Of a DNA stretch of 64,000 nt, positions 26,671-35,595 are shown piece after piece. The position numbers and the translations under genes are program-made. Under the pieces are notes generated by a model that made no database searches, was not told where the DNA came from, and saw nothing but the letters and a program-made list of their open reading frames with translations. The first letter of the stretch is position 1, and each line of letters opens with the position of its first letter. The DNA is from UBA1181 sp963619325. GTDB taxonomy: Bacteria; Bacteroidota; Bacteroidia; Bacteroidales; Paludibacteraceae. The stretch covers positions 1 to 64,000 of the forward strand of contig CAVEVQ010000006.1 in NCBI GenBank assembly GCA_963619325.1, read 5' to 3'.

Positions 26671-27309
26671 ATGGATTTGGAGAACGAATTCTTAGAAAAG
26701 TACATTCTGGCTCATATCGACAATGAGCCAGAATATTTGAGAAGGTTGGTGCGCGACACTAACCTTTATACTTTGAAACCGAGAATGTTGTCAGGACACC
26801 TTCAGGGACGTATGTTGAAGATGTTTTGTGAAATGATGTCTGCAGAGAGAATCTTGGAGATTGGTACTTTCACTGGCTACTCAGCATTGTGTATGGCAGA
26901 GGCTCTGTCCAAAGATGGCGAACTACATACCATTGAAATATTTGATGAATTGGAGGAGTTTTTGGAAAAAAGATTTTCAGAAAGTGAATATGCCGATAAA
27001 ATTCATCTTCATATTGGAGATGCTATAGAAATCGTGCCACAATTGGATGGTTTGTTTGACGTTGTCTTTATGGATGGTAATAAACGTCATTATGAACAGT
27101 ATTTTGAGGTCGTCTACCCGAAGTTGAGATTAGGCGGTTTGATTATTGCCGATAATACCTTGTGGGATGGTCATGTTATAGAGAATTCAAAAGATGCTCA
27201 GACTTTAGGAATACAACGGTTCAATGATTCGATTTATGAAGATGATAGAGTTGAAAAAGTGATAGTTCCGGTTAGAGATGGAATGACTTTAATTCGTAAA
27301 GTGAAATAA
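26671..27309 (+). CDS. O-methyltransferase, family 3 (COMT-like)
   Basis: This is an S-adenosylmethionine-dependent methyltransferase. Motif I is ILEIGTFTGYSALCMAEAL, the acidic residue after strand 2 is in HTIEIF, DVVFMDGNKRHY carries the metal-binding Asp, and GGLIIADNTLWDG carries the second Asp-Asn metal site of cation-dependent catechol-type enzymes. I chose the ATG 13 bases after the previous stop; an upstream in-frame TTG would overlap that gene. Length of 212 residues is normal. The acceptor is unknown. Confidence 0.92.
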   Translation: MDLENEFLEKYILAHIDNEPEYLRRLVRDTNLYTLKPRMLSGHLQGRMLKMFCEMMSAERILEIGTFTGYSALCMAEALSKDGELHTIEIFDELEEFLEKRFSESEYADKIHLHIGDAIEIVPQLDGLFDVVFMDGNKRHYEQYFEVVYPKLRLGGLIIADNTLWDGHVIENSKDAQTLGIQRFNDSIYEDDRVEKVIVPVRDGMTLIRKVK

Positions 27310-27322
27310 AAAATAAAAACGA

Positions 27323-27865
27323 ATGAGACTTAGTGCGATAGATAAATTTTTTTCAAGAGAGAATGTTGTAAAATTTCTTTTTCTGATAACCTTGCCATTA
27401 TCCGTTTTTGTTGTATCGTGCAACGACAGTGATTCTTCTGAAGATACAATCGAAGAGATACGCGCCAATAAAGAGAAAGGTGAAGCATATCTGAAGGAGA
27501 TAGAAAGTATGTCGGGAGTAAAAAAGGACCCTTCCGGGTTGCTTTATCAGGTGGTCACGGCGACTAATGGGACAAAGCCAGGTGCAAAGGACACGGTTTG
27601 TATACATTATAATGGATTTCAAGTAGATGGTTCTCAGTTTATTGCAAAAAATGATACTATTGCGATGGAGGATTTGGAGAAAGGTCTGCACATTGGATTA
27701 AGACATATGAATGAAGGTGCGACATACAATCTTTATGTTCCCTATTATTTGATGTATGGTACGTCCAAAGCATCGACCGTTTATGACGGAAATACAATTA
27801 CTATAACAGAATATTCTGCCCTTATGTATGAAATGAGGTTAGATTCTATTATTTTTGTAAAGTAA
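27323..27865 (+). CDS. FKBP-like lipoprotein, possibly low-activity
   Basis: This 180-residue envelope lipoprotein has an FKBP-type peptidyl-prolyl isomerase fold. A long N-region precedes the lipobox at VVSC (Cys33). The FKBP domain runs from about residue 70 (GLLYQVV) through VCIHYNGFQVDGSQF and HMNEGATYNLYVPYYLMYG to the C-terminus. Compared with FKBP12, the pocket Tyr and first Phe are kept, but the Asp after that Phe and the pocket Trp appear to be replaced (F-I and G-L). It may act as a chaperone more than an isomerase. It follows the methyltransferase after 13 bases. Confidence 0.82.
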   Translation: MRLSAIDKFFSRENVVKFLFLITLPLSVFVVSCNDSDSSEDTIEEIRANKEKGEAYLKEIESMSGVKKDPSGLLYQVVTATNGTKPGAKDTVCIHYNGFQVDGSQFIAKNDTIAMEDLEKGLHIGLRHMNEGATYNLYVPYYLMYGTSKASTVYDGNTITITEYSALMYEMRLDSIIFVK

Positions 27866-27930
27866 AAGGTATGAACCGTAGATGTGTTGAAATAGTAAGA
27901 ATATAAATAACTAACTATATACTTAGAGTT

Positions 27931-29202
27931 ATGTTGACGTTAAAGGTTATCACAGAGAATCCGGACGAGGTAGTCCGCAAGTTGGCGAGAAAGCAGTTCG
28001 ACGCGAAGGAGCCGATTGCGAAAGTTTTGGAATTAGACAAGGTCCGCAGGACATCCCAAGCCTCCTTGGATTCAATTTTAGCAGAGATTAACGCTTTGTC
28101 AAAGAGCGTAGGCCAACTGATGAAAGAAGGAAAGAAAGATGAAGCCCAGTCTGCTAAGGATAAGGTCGCAGCTCTTAAAGAGCAGACGAAGGATTTGCAA
28201 GCAGGTATGGACGATGCTCAGTCTCAGATTACCGCCATCCTTTGCACTGTGCCTAATGTGCCATACGATGATGTGCCTGACGGAAAGACGGCAGAAGATA
28301 ATGAAGTAGTCAAGATGGGTAACCAGGTAGTGGAGTTGCCCGCAGATGCTCTTCCACATTGGGAGTTGGCTAAGAAATATGATTTGATTGATTTTGAATT
28401 GGGCGTGAAAATCACTGGTGCAGGATTTCCTGTTTACAAGGGACAAGGAGCTCGACTACAACGTGCGTTGATTAATTTCTTCTTAGATGAGGCTCGTGCG
28501 GCTGGTTATACCGAGATCATGCCACCAACGGTTGTTAATCAGGCTTCCGGATTCGGAACTGGACAATTGCCAGATAAGGAAGGTCAGATGTATCATTGTG
28601 AGGTAGATGATCTTTATTTGATTCCGACGGCGGAAGTGCCTGTTACGAATATATATCGTGATGTTATCTTGGATGAAAAAGATCTTCCTATCAAGAATTG
28701 CGCGTACACACAATGTTTTCGTCGTGAGGCGGGTTCTTATGGAAAGGATGTTCGTGGTTTGAATCGTTTACATGAGTTTTCTAAGATAGAAATTGTCAGA
28801 ATTGATACTCCAGAACATTCAAAAGAATCTCACAAGGAAATGTTGGCACACGTTGAGAGCCTGGTTCAAAAGTTAGAGTTGCCATACCGTATCCTTCATC
28901 TTTGCGGTGGAGACATGAGCTTTACGGCGGCAACATGCTATGACTTTGAAGTTTATTCGGAGGCTCAAAAACGGTGGTTGGAGGTTTCCTCTGTTTCTAA
29001 TTTTGACTCTTACCAAGCAAATCGATTGAAATGTCGTTATAAAGGGGCGGATAAGAAAACCCAGCTATGCCATACTTTGAATGGAAGTGCTTTGGCTTTG
29101 CCTCGTATCGTGGCTGCTATATTGGAGAATAACCAAACTCCAGAAGGAATCAGAATTCCTAAGGCTTTGGTTCCTTATACCGGCTTTGAGTATATCAAAT
29201 AG
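27931..29202 (+). CDS. serS: Seryl-tRNA synthetase
   Basis: This class II synthetase charges tRNA-Ser and tRNA-Sec. The N-terminal coiled-coil arm that contacts the tRNA is evident from about residue 30 to 105 (Lys/Glu/Ala-rich). TAEVPVTNIYRD is the serine-binding TxE loop, CFRREAGSYGKDVRGLNRLH is motif 2, and LNGSALALPRIVAAILENNQ is motif 3. The 423-residue length is standard. An intrinsic terminator follows. Confidence 0.97.
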   Translation: MLTLKVITENPDEVVRKLARKQFDAKEPIAKVLELDKVRRTSQASLDSILAEINALSKSVGQLMKEGKKDEAQSAKDKVAALKEQTKDLQAGMDDAQSQITAILCTVPNVPYDDVPDGKTAEDNEVVKMGNQVVELPADALPHWELAKKYDLIDFELGVKITGAGFPVYKGQGARLQRALINFFLDEARAAGYTEIMPPTVVNQASGFGTGQLPDKEGQMYHCEVDDLYLIPTAEVPVTNIYRDVILDEKDLPIKNCAYTQCFRREAGSYGKDVRGLNRLHEFSKIEIVRIDTPEHSKESHKEMLAHVESLVQKLELPYRILHLCGGDMSFTAATCYDFEVYSEAQKRWLEVSSVSNFDSYQANRLKCRYKGADKKTQLCHTLNGSALALPRIVAAILENNQTPEGIRIPKALVPYTGFEYIK

Positions 29203-29245
29203 AATAAAGGTCATTTAGTTTTGTTAACTATTTATAAGGGAATAG

Positions 29246-29284
29246 GGTGCAGAAGCCAGATTTAATGGCTTTCGCACCTTTTTT
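29246..29284 (+). terminator. Intrinsic terminator of serS
   Basis: GGTGC and AAGCCA segments (29246-29258) pair with TGGCTT and GCACC (29266-29278) around a 7-base loop, with two internal non-Watson-Crick positions, followed by six T (29279-29284). Confidence 0.8.
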
Positions 29285-29306
29285 CCTTTTTATGAATGTG
29301 ATTGTT

Positions 29307-30335
29307 ATGGAAGATCCATCAATTGTTTTACCTTCAGAATGGACGGAGCAAAGTGGGGTGATGTTGACTTGGCCTCATGAGGATAGTGATTGGAATTATA
29401 TATTGGATGAGGTAACATCGTGTTATGTCAATGTTGCCAGGGAGATAGCAAAGAGAGAACGTTTGCTCGTCGTTTGTCGAGAAGAGGAGAAGGTTAGGAG
29501 CTTGTTGTCTGATATTCAAGATAATATCACCTTCAAAGTGATTGATAGTAATGACACATGGGCGAGAGACCATGGACCAATAACGGTTTTTGTGGATGCT
29601 GTTCCTATGCTTTATGATTTCCAATTCAATGGTTGGGGATTGAAATTCGCTGCAAATAAGGATAATCAAATCAGTAGGCAACTATTTGAAAAAGAAACTT
29701 TTACATCTGAGACAGGCTATTATTCTTTGCTTCACTATGTTTTGGAGGGCGGAAGTATTGAGTCGGACGGGAAAGGAACCATGTTGACGACTTCAGAATG
29801 CCTTTTGTCTTGTAATAGAAATGAAAGCCTTTCAAAAGAGGAGGTGGAAGATTTTTTGAAGCAAGTGTTTGGTTTACGGCGAGTTCTATGGATTGACCAT
29901 GGTTATTTATCTGGAGATGATACTGACAGTCATGTGGATACTTTGGCTCGATTTTGCAATGAAAATACGATTGCGTATGTGCAGTGCGAAGATAAAGATG
30001 ACGAGCATTATGACGAGTTAAAGCAGATGGAGGAGGAGCTGAAAACATTCAAGAAGGTGGATGGAGAACCCTATAATCTGGTTGCTCTGCCATTACCATC
30101 TGCTAAGTATGAAGATGGTTCTAGGTTACCTGCGACTTATGCTAATTTTCTAATAATCAATAGCGCAGTGTTGGTTCCCACCTACGGAGTTAAAGAAGAC
30201 AAAATTGCAATAGAAAGACTGCAACAAGTGTTCACTGATAGAGAAATAGTAGGAGTTGATTGTTCTGTCTTGATTCGTCAACACGGATCCCTCCATTGTA
30301 TAACGATGCAATTTCCAAAAGGAGTTTTAAAATAA
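29307..30335 (+). CDS. aguA: Agmatine deiminase
   Basis: This enzyme hydrolyses agmatine to N-carbamoylputrescine and ammonia, on the arginine-decarboxylase route to putrescine. It belongs to the guanidine-modifying (peptidyl-arginine deiminase) superfamily. NDTWARDHGPITVF carries the substrate Asp, DDTDSHVDTLARF carries the catalytic His, and HGSLHCITMQFP near the C-terminus carries the nucleophilic Cys. I chose the ATG of MEDPSIV. Upstream in-frame starts lie in or next to the serS terminator. The next pathway gene follows after 8 bases. Confidence 0.93.
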   Translation: MEDPSIVLPSEWTEQSGVMLTWPHEDSDWNYILDEVTSCYVNVAREIAKRERLLVVCREEEKVRSLLSDIQDNITFKVIDSNDTWARDHGPITVFVDAVPMLYDFQFNGWGLKFAANKDNQISRQLFEKETFTSETGYYSLLHYVLEGGSIESDGKGTMLTTSECLLSCNRNESLSKEEVEDFLKQVFGLRRVLWIDHGYLSGDDTDSHVDTLARFCNENTIAYVQCEDKDDEHYDELKQMEEELKTFKKVDGEPYNLVALPLPSAKYEDGSRLPATYANFLIINSAVLVPTYGVKEDKIAIERLQQVFTDREIVGVDCSVLIRQHGSLHCITMQFPKGVLK

Positions 30336-30343
30336 GAAAAGAG

Positions 30344-31219
30344 ATGAAAATCGGTTTAATACAGCAACATAATAATGCGGACAGAACGGATAATCAACGT
30401 CGTCTGCAAGATAAAATAAGACAATGTGCCGCACAAGGAGCTGAGTTGGTTGTTTTACAAGAATTGCATAATGGACTCTATTTCTGCCAAACGGAGGATG
30501 TAGATCAGTTTGATCAAGCAGAGACAATACCCGGACCCTCTACGGAGGCTTTCGGTGCGTTGGCAAAAGAGTTAGGTGTTGTGATTGTCTTGTCGTTGTT
30601 TGAAAAAAGGGCGGTTGGCTTATACCACAACACGGCGGTTGTCCTTGAAAAAGATGGAACAATTGTGGGAAAATATAGAAAAATGCATATTCCAGATGAT
30701 CCGGCATATTATGAAAAATTCTATTTTACACCAGGAGATATAGGGTTCAAACCTATCCGTACTTCTGTAGGTACGTTGGGAGTTCTGGTGTGCTGGGATC
30801 AGTGGTATCCTGAGGCTGCCCGGTTGATGGCGTTAGCGGGAGCAGAAATTTTGATATATCCGACGGCTATCGGTTGGGAAAGTTCAGACTCAGAAGACGA
30901 GAAAGAAAGACAAACAGAGGCTTGGATGGTATCTCAGAGAGGACATGCTGTCGCAAATGGTTTGCCCGTAGTTGCGGTTAATCGCGTTGGGTGGGAAGAA
31001 GATCCTTCGGGCGCAACGAATGGCATTATGTTTTGGGGCAATAGCTTTGTCTCTGGTCCACAAGGAGAGGTTTTGTCAAAACTTTCAAATACAGAGGAGG
31101 AGGTGCGTGTCGTTGAGGTTTCAATGAAGCGTTCCGAGGATGTGCGACGCATTTGGCCTTTCTTACGCGATCGTCGCATTGACCAATATGATGATATCCT
31201 AAAAAGGTATATAGATTAG
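30344..31219 (+). CDS. aguB: N-carbamoylputrescine amidase
   Basis: This nitrilase-superfamily enzyme releases putrescine, CO2 and ammonia from N-carbamoylputrescine. The Glu-Lys-Cys triad is in VLQELHNGLYF, GKYRKMHIPDD and VCWDQWYPEAARL. HIPDDPAYYEKFYFTPGD is characteristic of this subfamily. The ATG before MKIGLIQQ is chosen; an earlier in-frame ATG lies within aguA and would add 28 unrelated residues. It is the second gene of a two-gene putrescine unit. Confidence 0.94.
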   Translation: MKIGLIQQHNNADRTDNQRRLQDKIRQCAAQGAELVVLQELHNGLYFCQTEDVDQFDQAETIPGPSTEAFGALAKELGVVIVLSLFEKRAVGLYHNTAVVLEKDGTIVGKYRKMHIPDDPAYYEKFYFTPGDIGFKPIRTSVGTLGVLVCWDQWYPEAARLMALAGAEILIYPTAIGWESSDSEDEKERQTEAWMVSQRGHAVANGLPVVAVNRVGWEEDPSGATNGIMFWGNSFVSGPQGEVLSKLSNTEEEVRVVEVSMKRSEDVRRIWPFLRDRRIDQYDDILKRYID

Positions 31220-31251
31220 TTTAGAAAGACGATTAATTAACAAAAATATGG

Positions 31252-31282
31252 TAGTTATTAACAAAAAGGTTGTTAATAACTA
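31252..31282. repeat. 12-bp perfect inverted repeat upstream of parA
   Basis: The arms at 31252-31263 and 31271-31282 are exact reverse complements with a 7-base spacer. Each contains TTATTAACA, one base from a DnaA box (TTATNCACA). No T run follows, so it is not a standard terminator, and it does not match the usual parS consensus. It may be an operator or replication-related site. Confidence 0.6.
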
Positions 31283-31366
31283 TTGCATTAAGTGAGTATC
31301 AAACGATTAGAAAAGAGTCTCATTTCAAATGCGTATATCCGTTATTTTTCAGTCATAAAAAAGTGC

Positions 31367-31374
31367 TATATTTG
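31367..31374 (+). promoter_or_regulatory. -7 promoter element for parA
   Basis: TATATTTG matches TAnnTTTG, 23 bases before the parA ATG. Confidence 0.5.
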
Positions 31375-31397
31375 CGCAAGTTTTTAAAAGATTAGAT

Positions 31398-32192
31398 ATG
31401 GGAAAGATTATATCGTTAGCAAACCAAAAGGGAGGTGTCGGAAAAACGACTACGACAGTCAATCTTGCTGCATCATTGGCTGTTTTAGAAAAGAAAGTTT
31501 TGATAGTAGACGCTGATCCGCAGGCAAATGCGTCGTCTACATACGGATATGATGTTCGTCGTTTGGAACATCCCGACAAGACGGTTTATGAATGTTTGCT
31601 TGGCACGATTGATCCACACGAAGCCATATTAAATACAGAATTAGATAATTTGCAGATAATACCTTCTCACATTAACCTTGTTGGAGCGGAGGTAGAGCTT
31701 GTCTCTTTGGAGAATCGAGAGATGTATTTCAAAAGAGCGTTGACTCCTTTAAAAGATGAGTATGATTATATTTTGATTGATTGTTCTCCATCTTTAGGTT
31801 TGATAACGTTGAATGCATTGACAGCGACAGACTCTGTAATTATTCCTGTACAGTGTGAGTTTTTTGCATTGGAGGGAATCTCTAAATTATTGAGTACGAT
31901 TAAGTTAGTTCAAAGCAAGTTAAACCCTGAATTGGAAATAGAAGGATTCTTATTGACGATGTATGATGCACGTACTCGACTGAATAATCAGGTTGTTGAC
32001 GATGTTCGTTCTCACTTTGGAGATATGGTGTTTAAGACTATTATACAAAGAAATATCAAGTTGAGCGAGTCTCCAAGTTTCCATAAGCCAGTCATCACTT
32101 ATGATGCTGAGTCAAAAGGTGCTATTTGTTATATGCAGTTGGCTCAAGAATTGATTGAGAACAATCAACCAGAAGAAAAAACTGTTGAGTAG
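31398..32192 (+). CDS. parA: ParA/Soj chromosome-partitioning ATPase
   Basis: This is a Walker-type ATPase that binds DNA non-specifically and moves ParB-parS complexes during chromosome segregation. The deviant Walker A motif KGGVGKTTTT is at the N-terminus, VDADPQANAS is the A' motif, and YDYILIDCSPSLG is Walker B. At 264 residues it is a chromosomal type Ib-like form lacking the N-terminal helix-turn-helix of plasmid ParA. parB follows after 35 bases. Confidence 0.96.
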   Translation: MGKIISLANQKGGVGKTTTTVNLAASLAVLEKKVLIVDADPQANASSTYGYDVRRLEHPDKTVYECLLGTIDPHEAILNTELDNLQIIPSHINLVGAEVELVSLENREMYFKRALTPLKDEYDYILIDCSPSLGLITLNALTATDSVIIPVQCEFFALEGISKLLSTIKLVQSKLNPELEIEGFLLTMYDARTRLNNQVVDDVRSHFGDMVFKTIIQRNIKLSESPSFHKPVITYDAESKGAICYMQLAQELIENNQPEEKTVE

Positions 32193-32227
32193 TAAGACTT
32201 TAGAAACAAAGAAACAAAGGATTTAAG

Positions 32228-33184
32228 ATGGCTAAGAAAGGTTTTGGTGGCTTAAGTAGTGGCTTGGATGATATGGATCTTGATATGTCCGCTTTAAAAA
32301 AAGGAAAGGGTGGCGGAGTCAATGCTTTGTTTGGTATCAGTGAAGAGGAGGTGAAAGTAGAAGGAGCATCTTCTATCAATGAGATACCGCTTTCTGAAAT
32401 TGAGGCGAATCCAGATCAGCCAAGGCGTGAGTTTGATGAAGAAGCTCTATTGGAGTTGTCTGAGTCAATACGTCAAATTGGTGTGATTCAGCCGATAACA
32501 TTGCGAAAGGTTGCTGATCATAAATATCAGATTATCGCTGGAGAACGTCGTTTCAGAGCTTCTCAACTTTGTGGAATGGAGGCAATTCCGGCTTACGTTC
32601 GAGATGTTTCTGATGATCAGGTTCTGGAGATGGCTTTAGTGGAGAATATCCAGCGTGTCGACTTGAACCCTATAGAAGTAGCTATATCATACCAGAGTTT
32701 AATGGAGCAATGTCATTATACGCAGGATCAGTTGAGCGATAGAATCGGGAAAAACCGTGCTACAGTTGCCAATTATGTTCGTTTGCTTCGTCTTCCCGCT
32801 GAGATTCAGATGGGTTTGAAGGAGAAAAAAATTGATATGGGACATGCGAGAGCATTGCTAGGGGCAGAGAATATGGTGGATCAGTTATCTATTTATAATG
32901 AAATTCTTAAACAAGGTCTAACCGTAAGAAAGGTGGAAGAACTTGTTCGAAATATCGGAAAAGACGCTGTAGAGACTGAAAAACCCGCTAAGCCTGCCAT
33001 TTCAGAGGAGTATTCATTGTTGAAAAACAGATTGTCCCAAATGTTTTCTTCGGAAGTTAAATTGTCAGTCAATGCGAAAGGGAAAGGAAATATCTCTATT
33101 CCGTTTAAAAATGATGAAGAGCTAACTAAAATTATGGAAATCTTTGATTCTCTTCATCCCAACAATAATGAAGGTGTCTCTTAG
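32228..33184 (+). CDS. parB: ParB/Spo0J chromosome-partitioning protein
   Basis: This is the CTP-dependent clamp that loads at parS. EIPLSEIEANPDQPRREFDE opens the ParB N-terminal domain, GERRFRAS is the arginine-rich CTP-binding motif, and LSDRIGKNRATVANYVRLL is the helix-turn-helix that reads parS. The C-terminal ~40 residues are a dimerisation domain. The first ~50 residues are Gly/Lys/Asp-rich and include the ParA-stimulating segment. I see no canonical parS in the window. Confidence 0.96.
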   Translation: MAKKGFGGLSSGLDDMDLDMSALKKGKGGGVNALFGISEEEVKVEGASSINEIPLSEIEANPDQPRREFDEEALLELSESIRQIGVIQPITLRKVADHKYQIIAGERRFRASQLCGMEAIPAYVRDVSDDQVLEMALVENIQRVDLNPIEVAISYQSLMEQCHYTQDQLSDRIGKNRATVANYVRLLRLPAEIQMGLKEKKIDMGHARALLGAENMVDQLSIYNEILKQGLTVRKVEELVRNIGKDAVETEKPAKPAISEEYSLLKNRLSQMFSSEVKLSVNAKGKGNISIPFKNDEELTKIMEIFDSLHPNNNEGVS

Positions 33185-33232
33185 TGAAGGTCATTTATAT
33201 GTTACTTCTGTAAGAAAAATAATATCAATTTC

Positions 33233-34051
33233 TTGAAAAATAGGATTTGGATATATTTGTTTTTTGCGCTTTGGTTTATTTCAATCAAAGCTTTTTCTGT
33301 TACGTCTGAAACAATAGCTGCACCGACAATTCCTGTAATGTTGGGAAATACGGAAGAAGGTAGTAATGAGAGTCCTTCTAAAGAGTCTGAATCGATACAG
33401 AAAAATGAAATGGCAAGCCCGGTTGAATCTGACGTGGAAAACTTTCCTGATACGACGCACATTCAGTTTGAATTTGTGTCGGATGCAGATTCAGCGAAGA
33501 GTGTTTCTAAGAAAGATCGTCGATTAAGCAAGAATGATTTGTATTTTAAGCCAGACCCCAAACGAGCTACATGGTATGCTTTGGTGTGCCCTGGATTAGG
33601 ACAGATTTATAATCGTAGTTATTGGAAACTTCCTATTTTGTATGGAGGCATTCTCACTTTTACCTATTTCTTGGGATGGAATAATCGTATGTATAACGAG
33701 TATCACAATGCGTATCGTGATATATTGGATAATGATCCAACAACCAAAAGTTACGAGAATCTTATCAATAATAGTTATAATGGAACGCAATCGTGGTTAC
33801 AGCAGACATTGAAATCAAAGACGAACAGATATAGGCGTTATAGGGATCTAAGTACTTTCGGGTTGGTCGCATTGTACATGGTGAGCGTGGTGGATGCATT
33901 TGTAGATGCACATTTGTATGATTTTACGGTAACGGATGATCTTTCAATGAAGGTGGAACCTGTTATCAATTTATATGGTATGGAGGGTGTTACTGGTCAA
34001 ACAGAGCAGAGAGCGATGGTTGGCTTGCAGTGCAGTTTCCGCTTTAAATAA
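33233..34051 (+). CDS. DUF5683 envelope protein
   Basis: This is a conserved Bacteroidota protein of unknown function, usually found next to parAB and mltD as here. It starts with TTG; no ATG occurs before residue 33, and the TTG begins a good signal peptide ending near IKAFS. A Ser/Glu-rich linker runs to about residue 100. Then PGLGQIYNRSYWKLPILYGG and a second hydrophobic segment (STFGLVALYMVSVVDAFVDA) form the family core. It is likely membrane-embedded. The stop lies 6 bases before mltD. Confidence 0.85.
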   Translation: MKNRIWIYLFFALWFISIKAFSVTSETIAAPTIPVMLGNTEEGSNESPSKESESIQKNEMASPVESDVENFPDTTHIQFEFVSDADSAKSVSKKDRRLSKNDLYFKPDPKRATWYALVCPGLGQIYNRSYWKLPILYGGILTFTYFLGWNNRMYNEYHNAYRDILDNDPTTKSYENLINNSYNGTQSWLQQTLKSKTNRYRRYRDLSTFGLVALYMVSVVDAFVDAHLYDFTVTDDLSMKVEPVINLYGMEGVTGQTEQRAMVGLQCSFRFK

Positions 34052-34057
34052 TTAGAG

Positions 34058-35434
34058 ATGAAACGTTTTGTTGGAGTGTTCTTTTTATCTTTTTTTTTGT
34101 TGAGTATATGTTCTGCAAAATCTGAAAGGAGAGTAGAGGAACAGAAAATTTCGGAAAAAGAACAAGAAGTGATGAGAGAGGAGGTAGACTCTGTTGAAAT
34201 TGAGGCTTTAGAGGAGGAGTTGGTATTAGACTCTCTTTTGATGTCGGAAGTAGACACTACAGTTCTTGCACAGACGGATGACTTACCTTCGGATTTTGAC
34301 AGTAAATTGCTTTCTTTATTGAATATTTATCAAGGAGCGATTTTGAGTTCGGATTGTCTAACCGATAGCGTTGGACCCGTCTTTTCGGACTCTGTCTACA
34401 TAGATCGTTTGCAAAAGATACCATCCCTTTTTGAACTGGTCTACAATCCGATTGTAAAGCGCTATATTGAGTTATACACACAGAAAAGAAGAAAGCAATT
34501 GTCCTATATGTTGGGGATAGGTAATTATTACTATCCAATTTTCGAACATGCGTTGGATGCTTTGGGACTACCAATAGAACTGAAATATTTGCCGGTTATA
34601 GAGTCTGCTTTGAATCCAAGAGCATATTCTTGTGTGGGAGCGTCTGGACTTTGGCAGTTTATGTATGGAACAGGAAAAATCTATGGGTTGCAAGGAAATA
34701 GTCTGATTGATGAGAGAAGAGATCCCATCAAGTCAACGAATGCGGCGGCGAGATTTCTTCGTGATTTGTATAAAATGTATGGGGATTGGTCTCTTGTAAT
34801 TGCCGCTTACAACTGCGGTCCTGGAAATGTTAATAAGGCGATGAGACGTGCAGGAGGGAAAAAGGATTACTGGGCTATTTATCCATATCTTCCAAAAGAA
34901 ACGAGAGGATATGTGCCTGCGTTCATTGCTGCTACCTATGCCATGACCTATTACAAAGAACACAATATTTGTCCTGCAAGAGTTGAGATGCCGTATGTAT
35001 GTGATACGGTTATGCTTTCAGAAAAGATGCATTTGCAGCAAGTCGCGGATGTTTTGGAAATCGACATTGAGACGCTCCGTAATATGAATCCTCAGTATCG
35101 TAAGGACATTATACCGGGTAATGGGCAGTCGTATACTTTATGTTTGCCACAGAAGAACGTAGGGGCATTTATAGAGATGAAAGATTCCATTGTCAAGTAT
35201 AAAGCGGACTCTTTCAATGTTTTGACTCGTGTTGTAGTCTTGCCTGCCAACGCTGATCCCTATTTTAGGGGCGTGAAAAACGGAGCCATAACAAAAGGGA
35301 CGTACGTTGTAAAGAAAGGCGATACCCTTTCTACGATTGCAAAGAGAAGAAAGGTTTCCGTTTCGCAAATAAAGAAATGGAATAATCTCAGGTCGGATAA
35401 CATTTATATCGGGCAAAAGTTGAGGATACATTAG
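34058..35434 (+). CDS. mltD: Membrane-bound lytic murein transglycosylase D with LysM domain
   Basis: This enzyme cleaves peptidoglycan glycan strands with formation of 1,6-anhydro-MurNAc. The signal peptide ends near CSAKS. The SLT domain spans about residues 150-315; the catalytic Glu is in PVIESALNPRA, with ASGLWQFMYGTG and AAYNCGPGNVNKA as later motifs. One LysM peptidoglycan-binding domain is at the C-terminus (YVVKKGDTLSTIAKRRKV). The ~80-residue acidic linker after the signal peptide is unrecognised. It closes the parA-parB-DUF5683-mltD unit. Confidence 0.94.
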   Translation: MKRFVGVFFLSFFLLSICSAKSERRVEEQKISEKEQEVMREEVDSVEIEALEEELVLDSLLMSEVDTTVLAQTDDLPSDFDSKLLSLLNIYQGAILSSDCLTDSVGPVFSDSVYIDRLQKIPSLFELVYNPIVKRYIELYTQKRRKQLSYMLGIGNYYYPIFEHALDALGLPIELKYLPVIESALNPRAYSCVGASGLWQFMYGTGKIYGLQGNSLIDERRDPIKSTNAAARFLRDLYKMYGDWSLVIAAYNCGPGNVNKAMRRAGGKKDYWAIYPYLPKETRGYVPAFIAATYAMTYYKEHNICPARVEMPYVCDTVMLSEKMHLQQVADVLEIDIETLRNMNPQYRKDIIPGNGQSYTLCLPQKNVGAFIEMKDSIVKYKADSFNVLTRVVVLPANADPYFRGVKNGAITKGTYVVKKGDTLSTIAKRRKVSVSQIKKWNNLRSDNIYIGQKLRIH

Positions 35435-35513
35435 AAGATGTGTGAAAGTATATGAATGGCTTAAAGGACATTCTATTATTGTTGAAATTTTGGTATCATC
35501 AAACTTCATTTAA

Positions 35514-35560
35514 TTCAACATTTTTTTGTATTTTAGCACGCTGATTTTTTGAATGTTGGA
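35514..35560. repeat. Inverted repeat flanking the likely ppiD promoter
   Basis: TTCAACATT (35514-35522) pairs with AATGTTGGA (35552-35560, one G-T). A further TGTTGAA occurs at about 35480. A one-mismatch -7 element, TATTTTAG, lies between the arms. Confidence 0.35.
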
Positions 35561-35595
35561 TTATTTTATAAGAAAAAAACAAAAAATAAACATAA

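Noticed and set aside
29247..29306. N-terminal extension of agmatine deiminase from a GTG start
   Set aside because: The GTG lies inside the serS terminator hairpin, and the added residues have no resemblance to the family; the ATG at 29307 is preferred.
31252..31282. The inverted repeat as a canonical parS site
   Set aside because: It does not match the TGTTTCACGTGAAACA consensus; only proximity to parB favours it.
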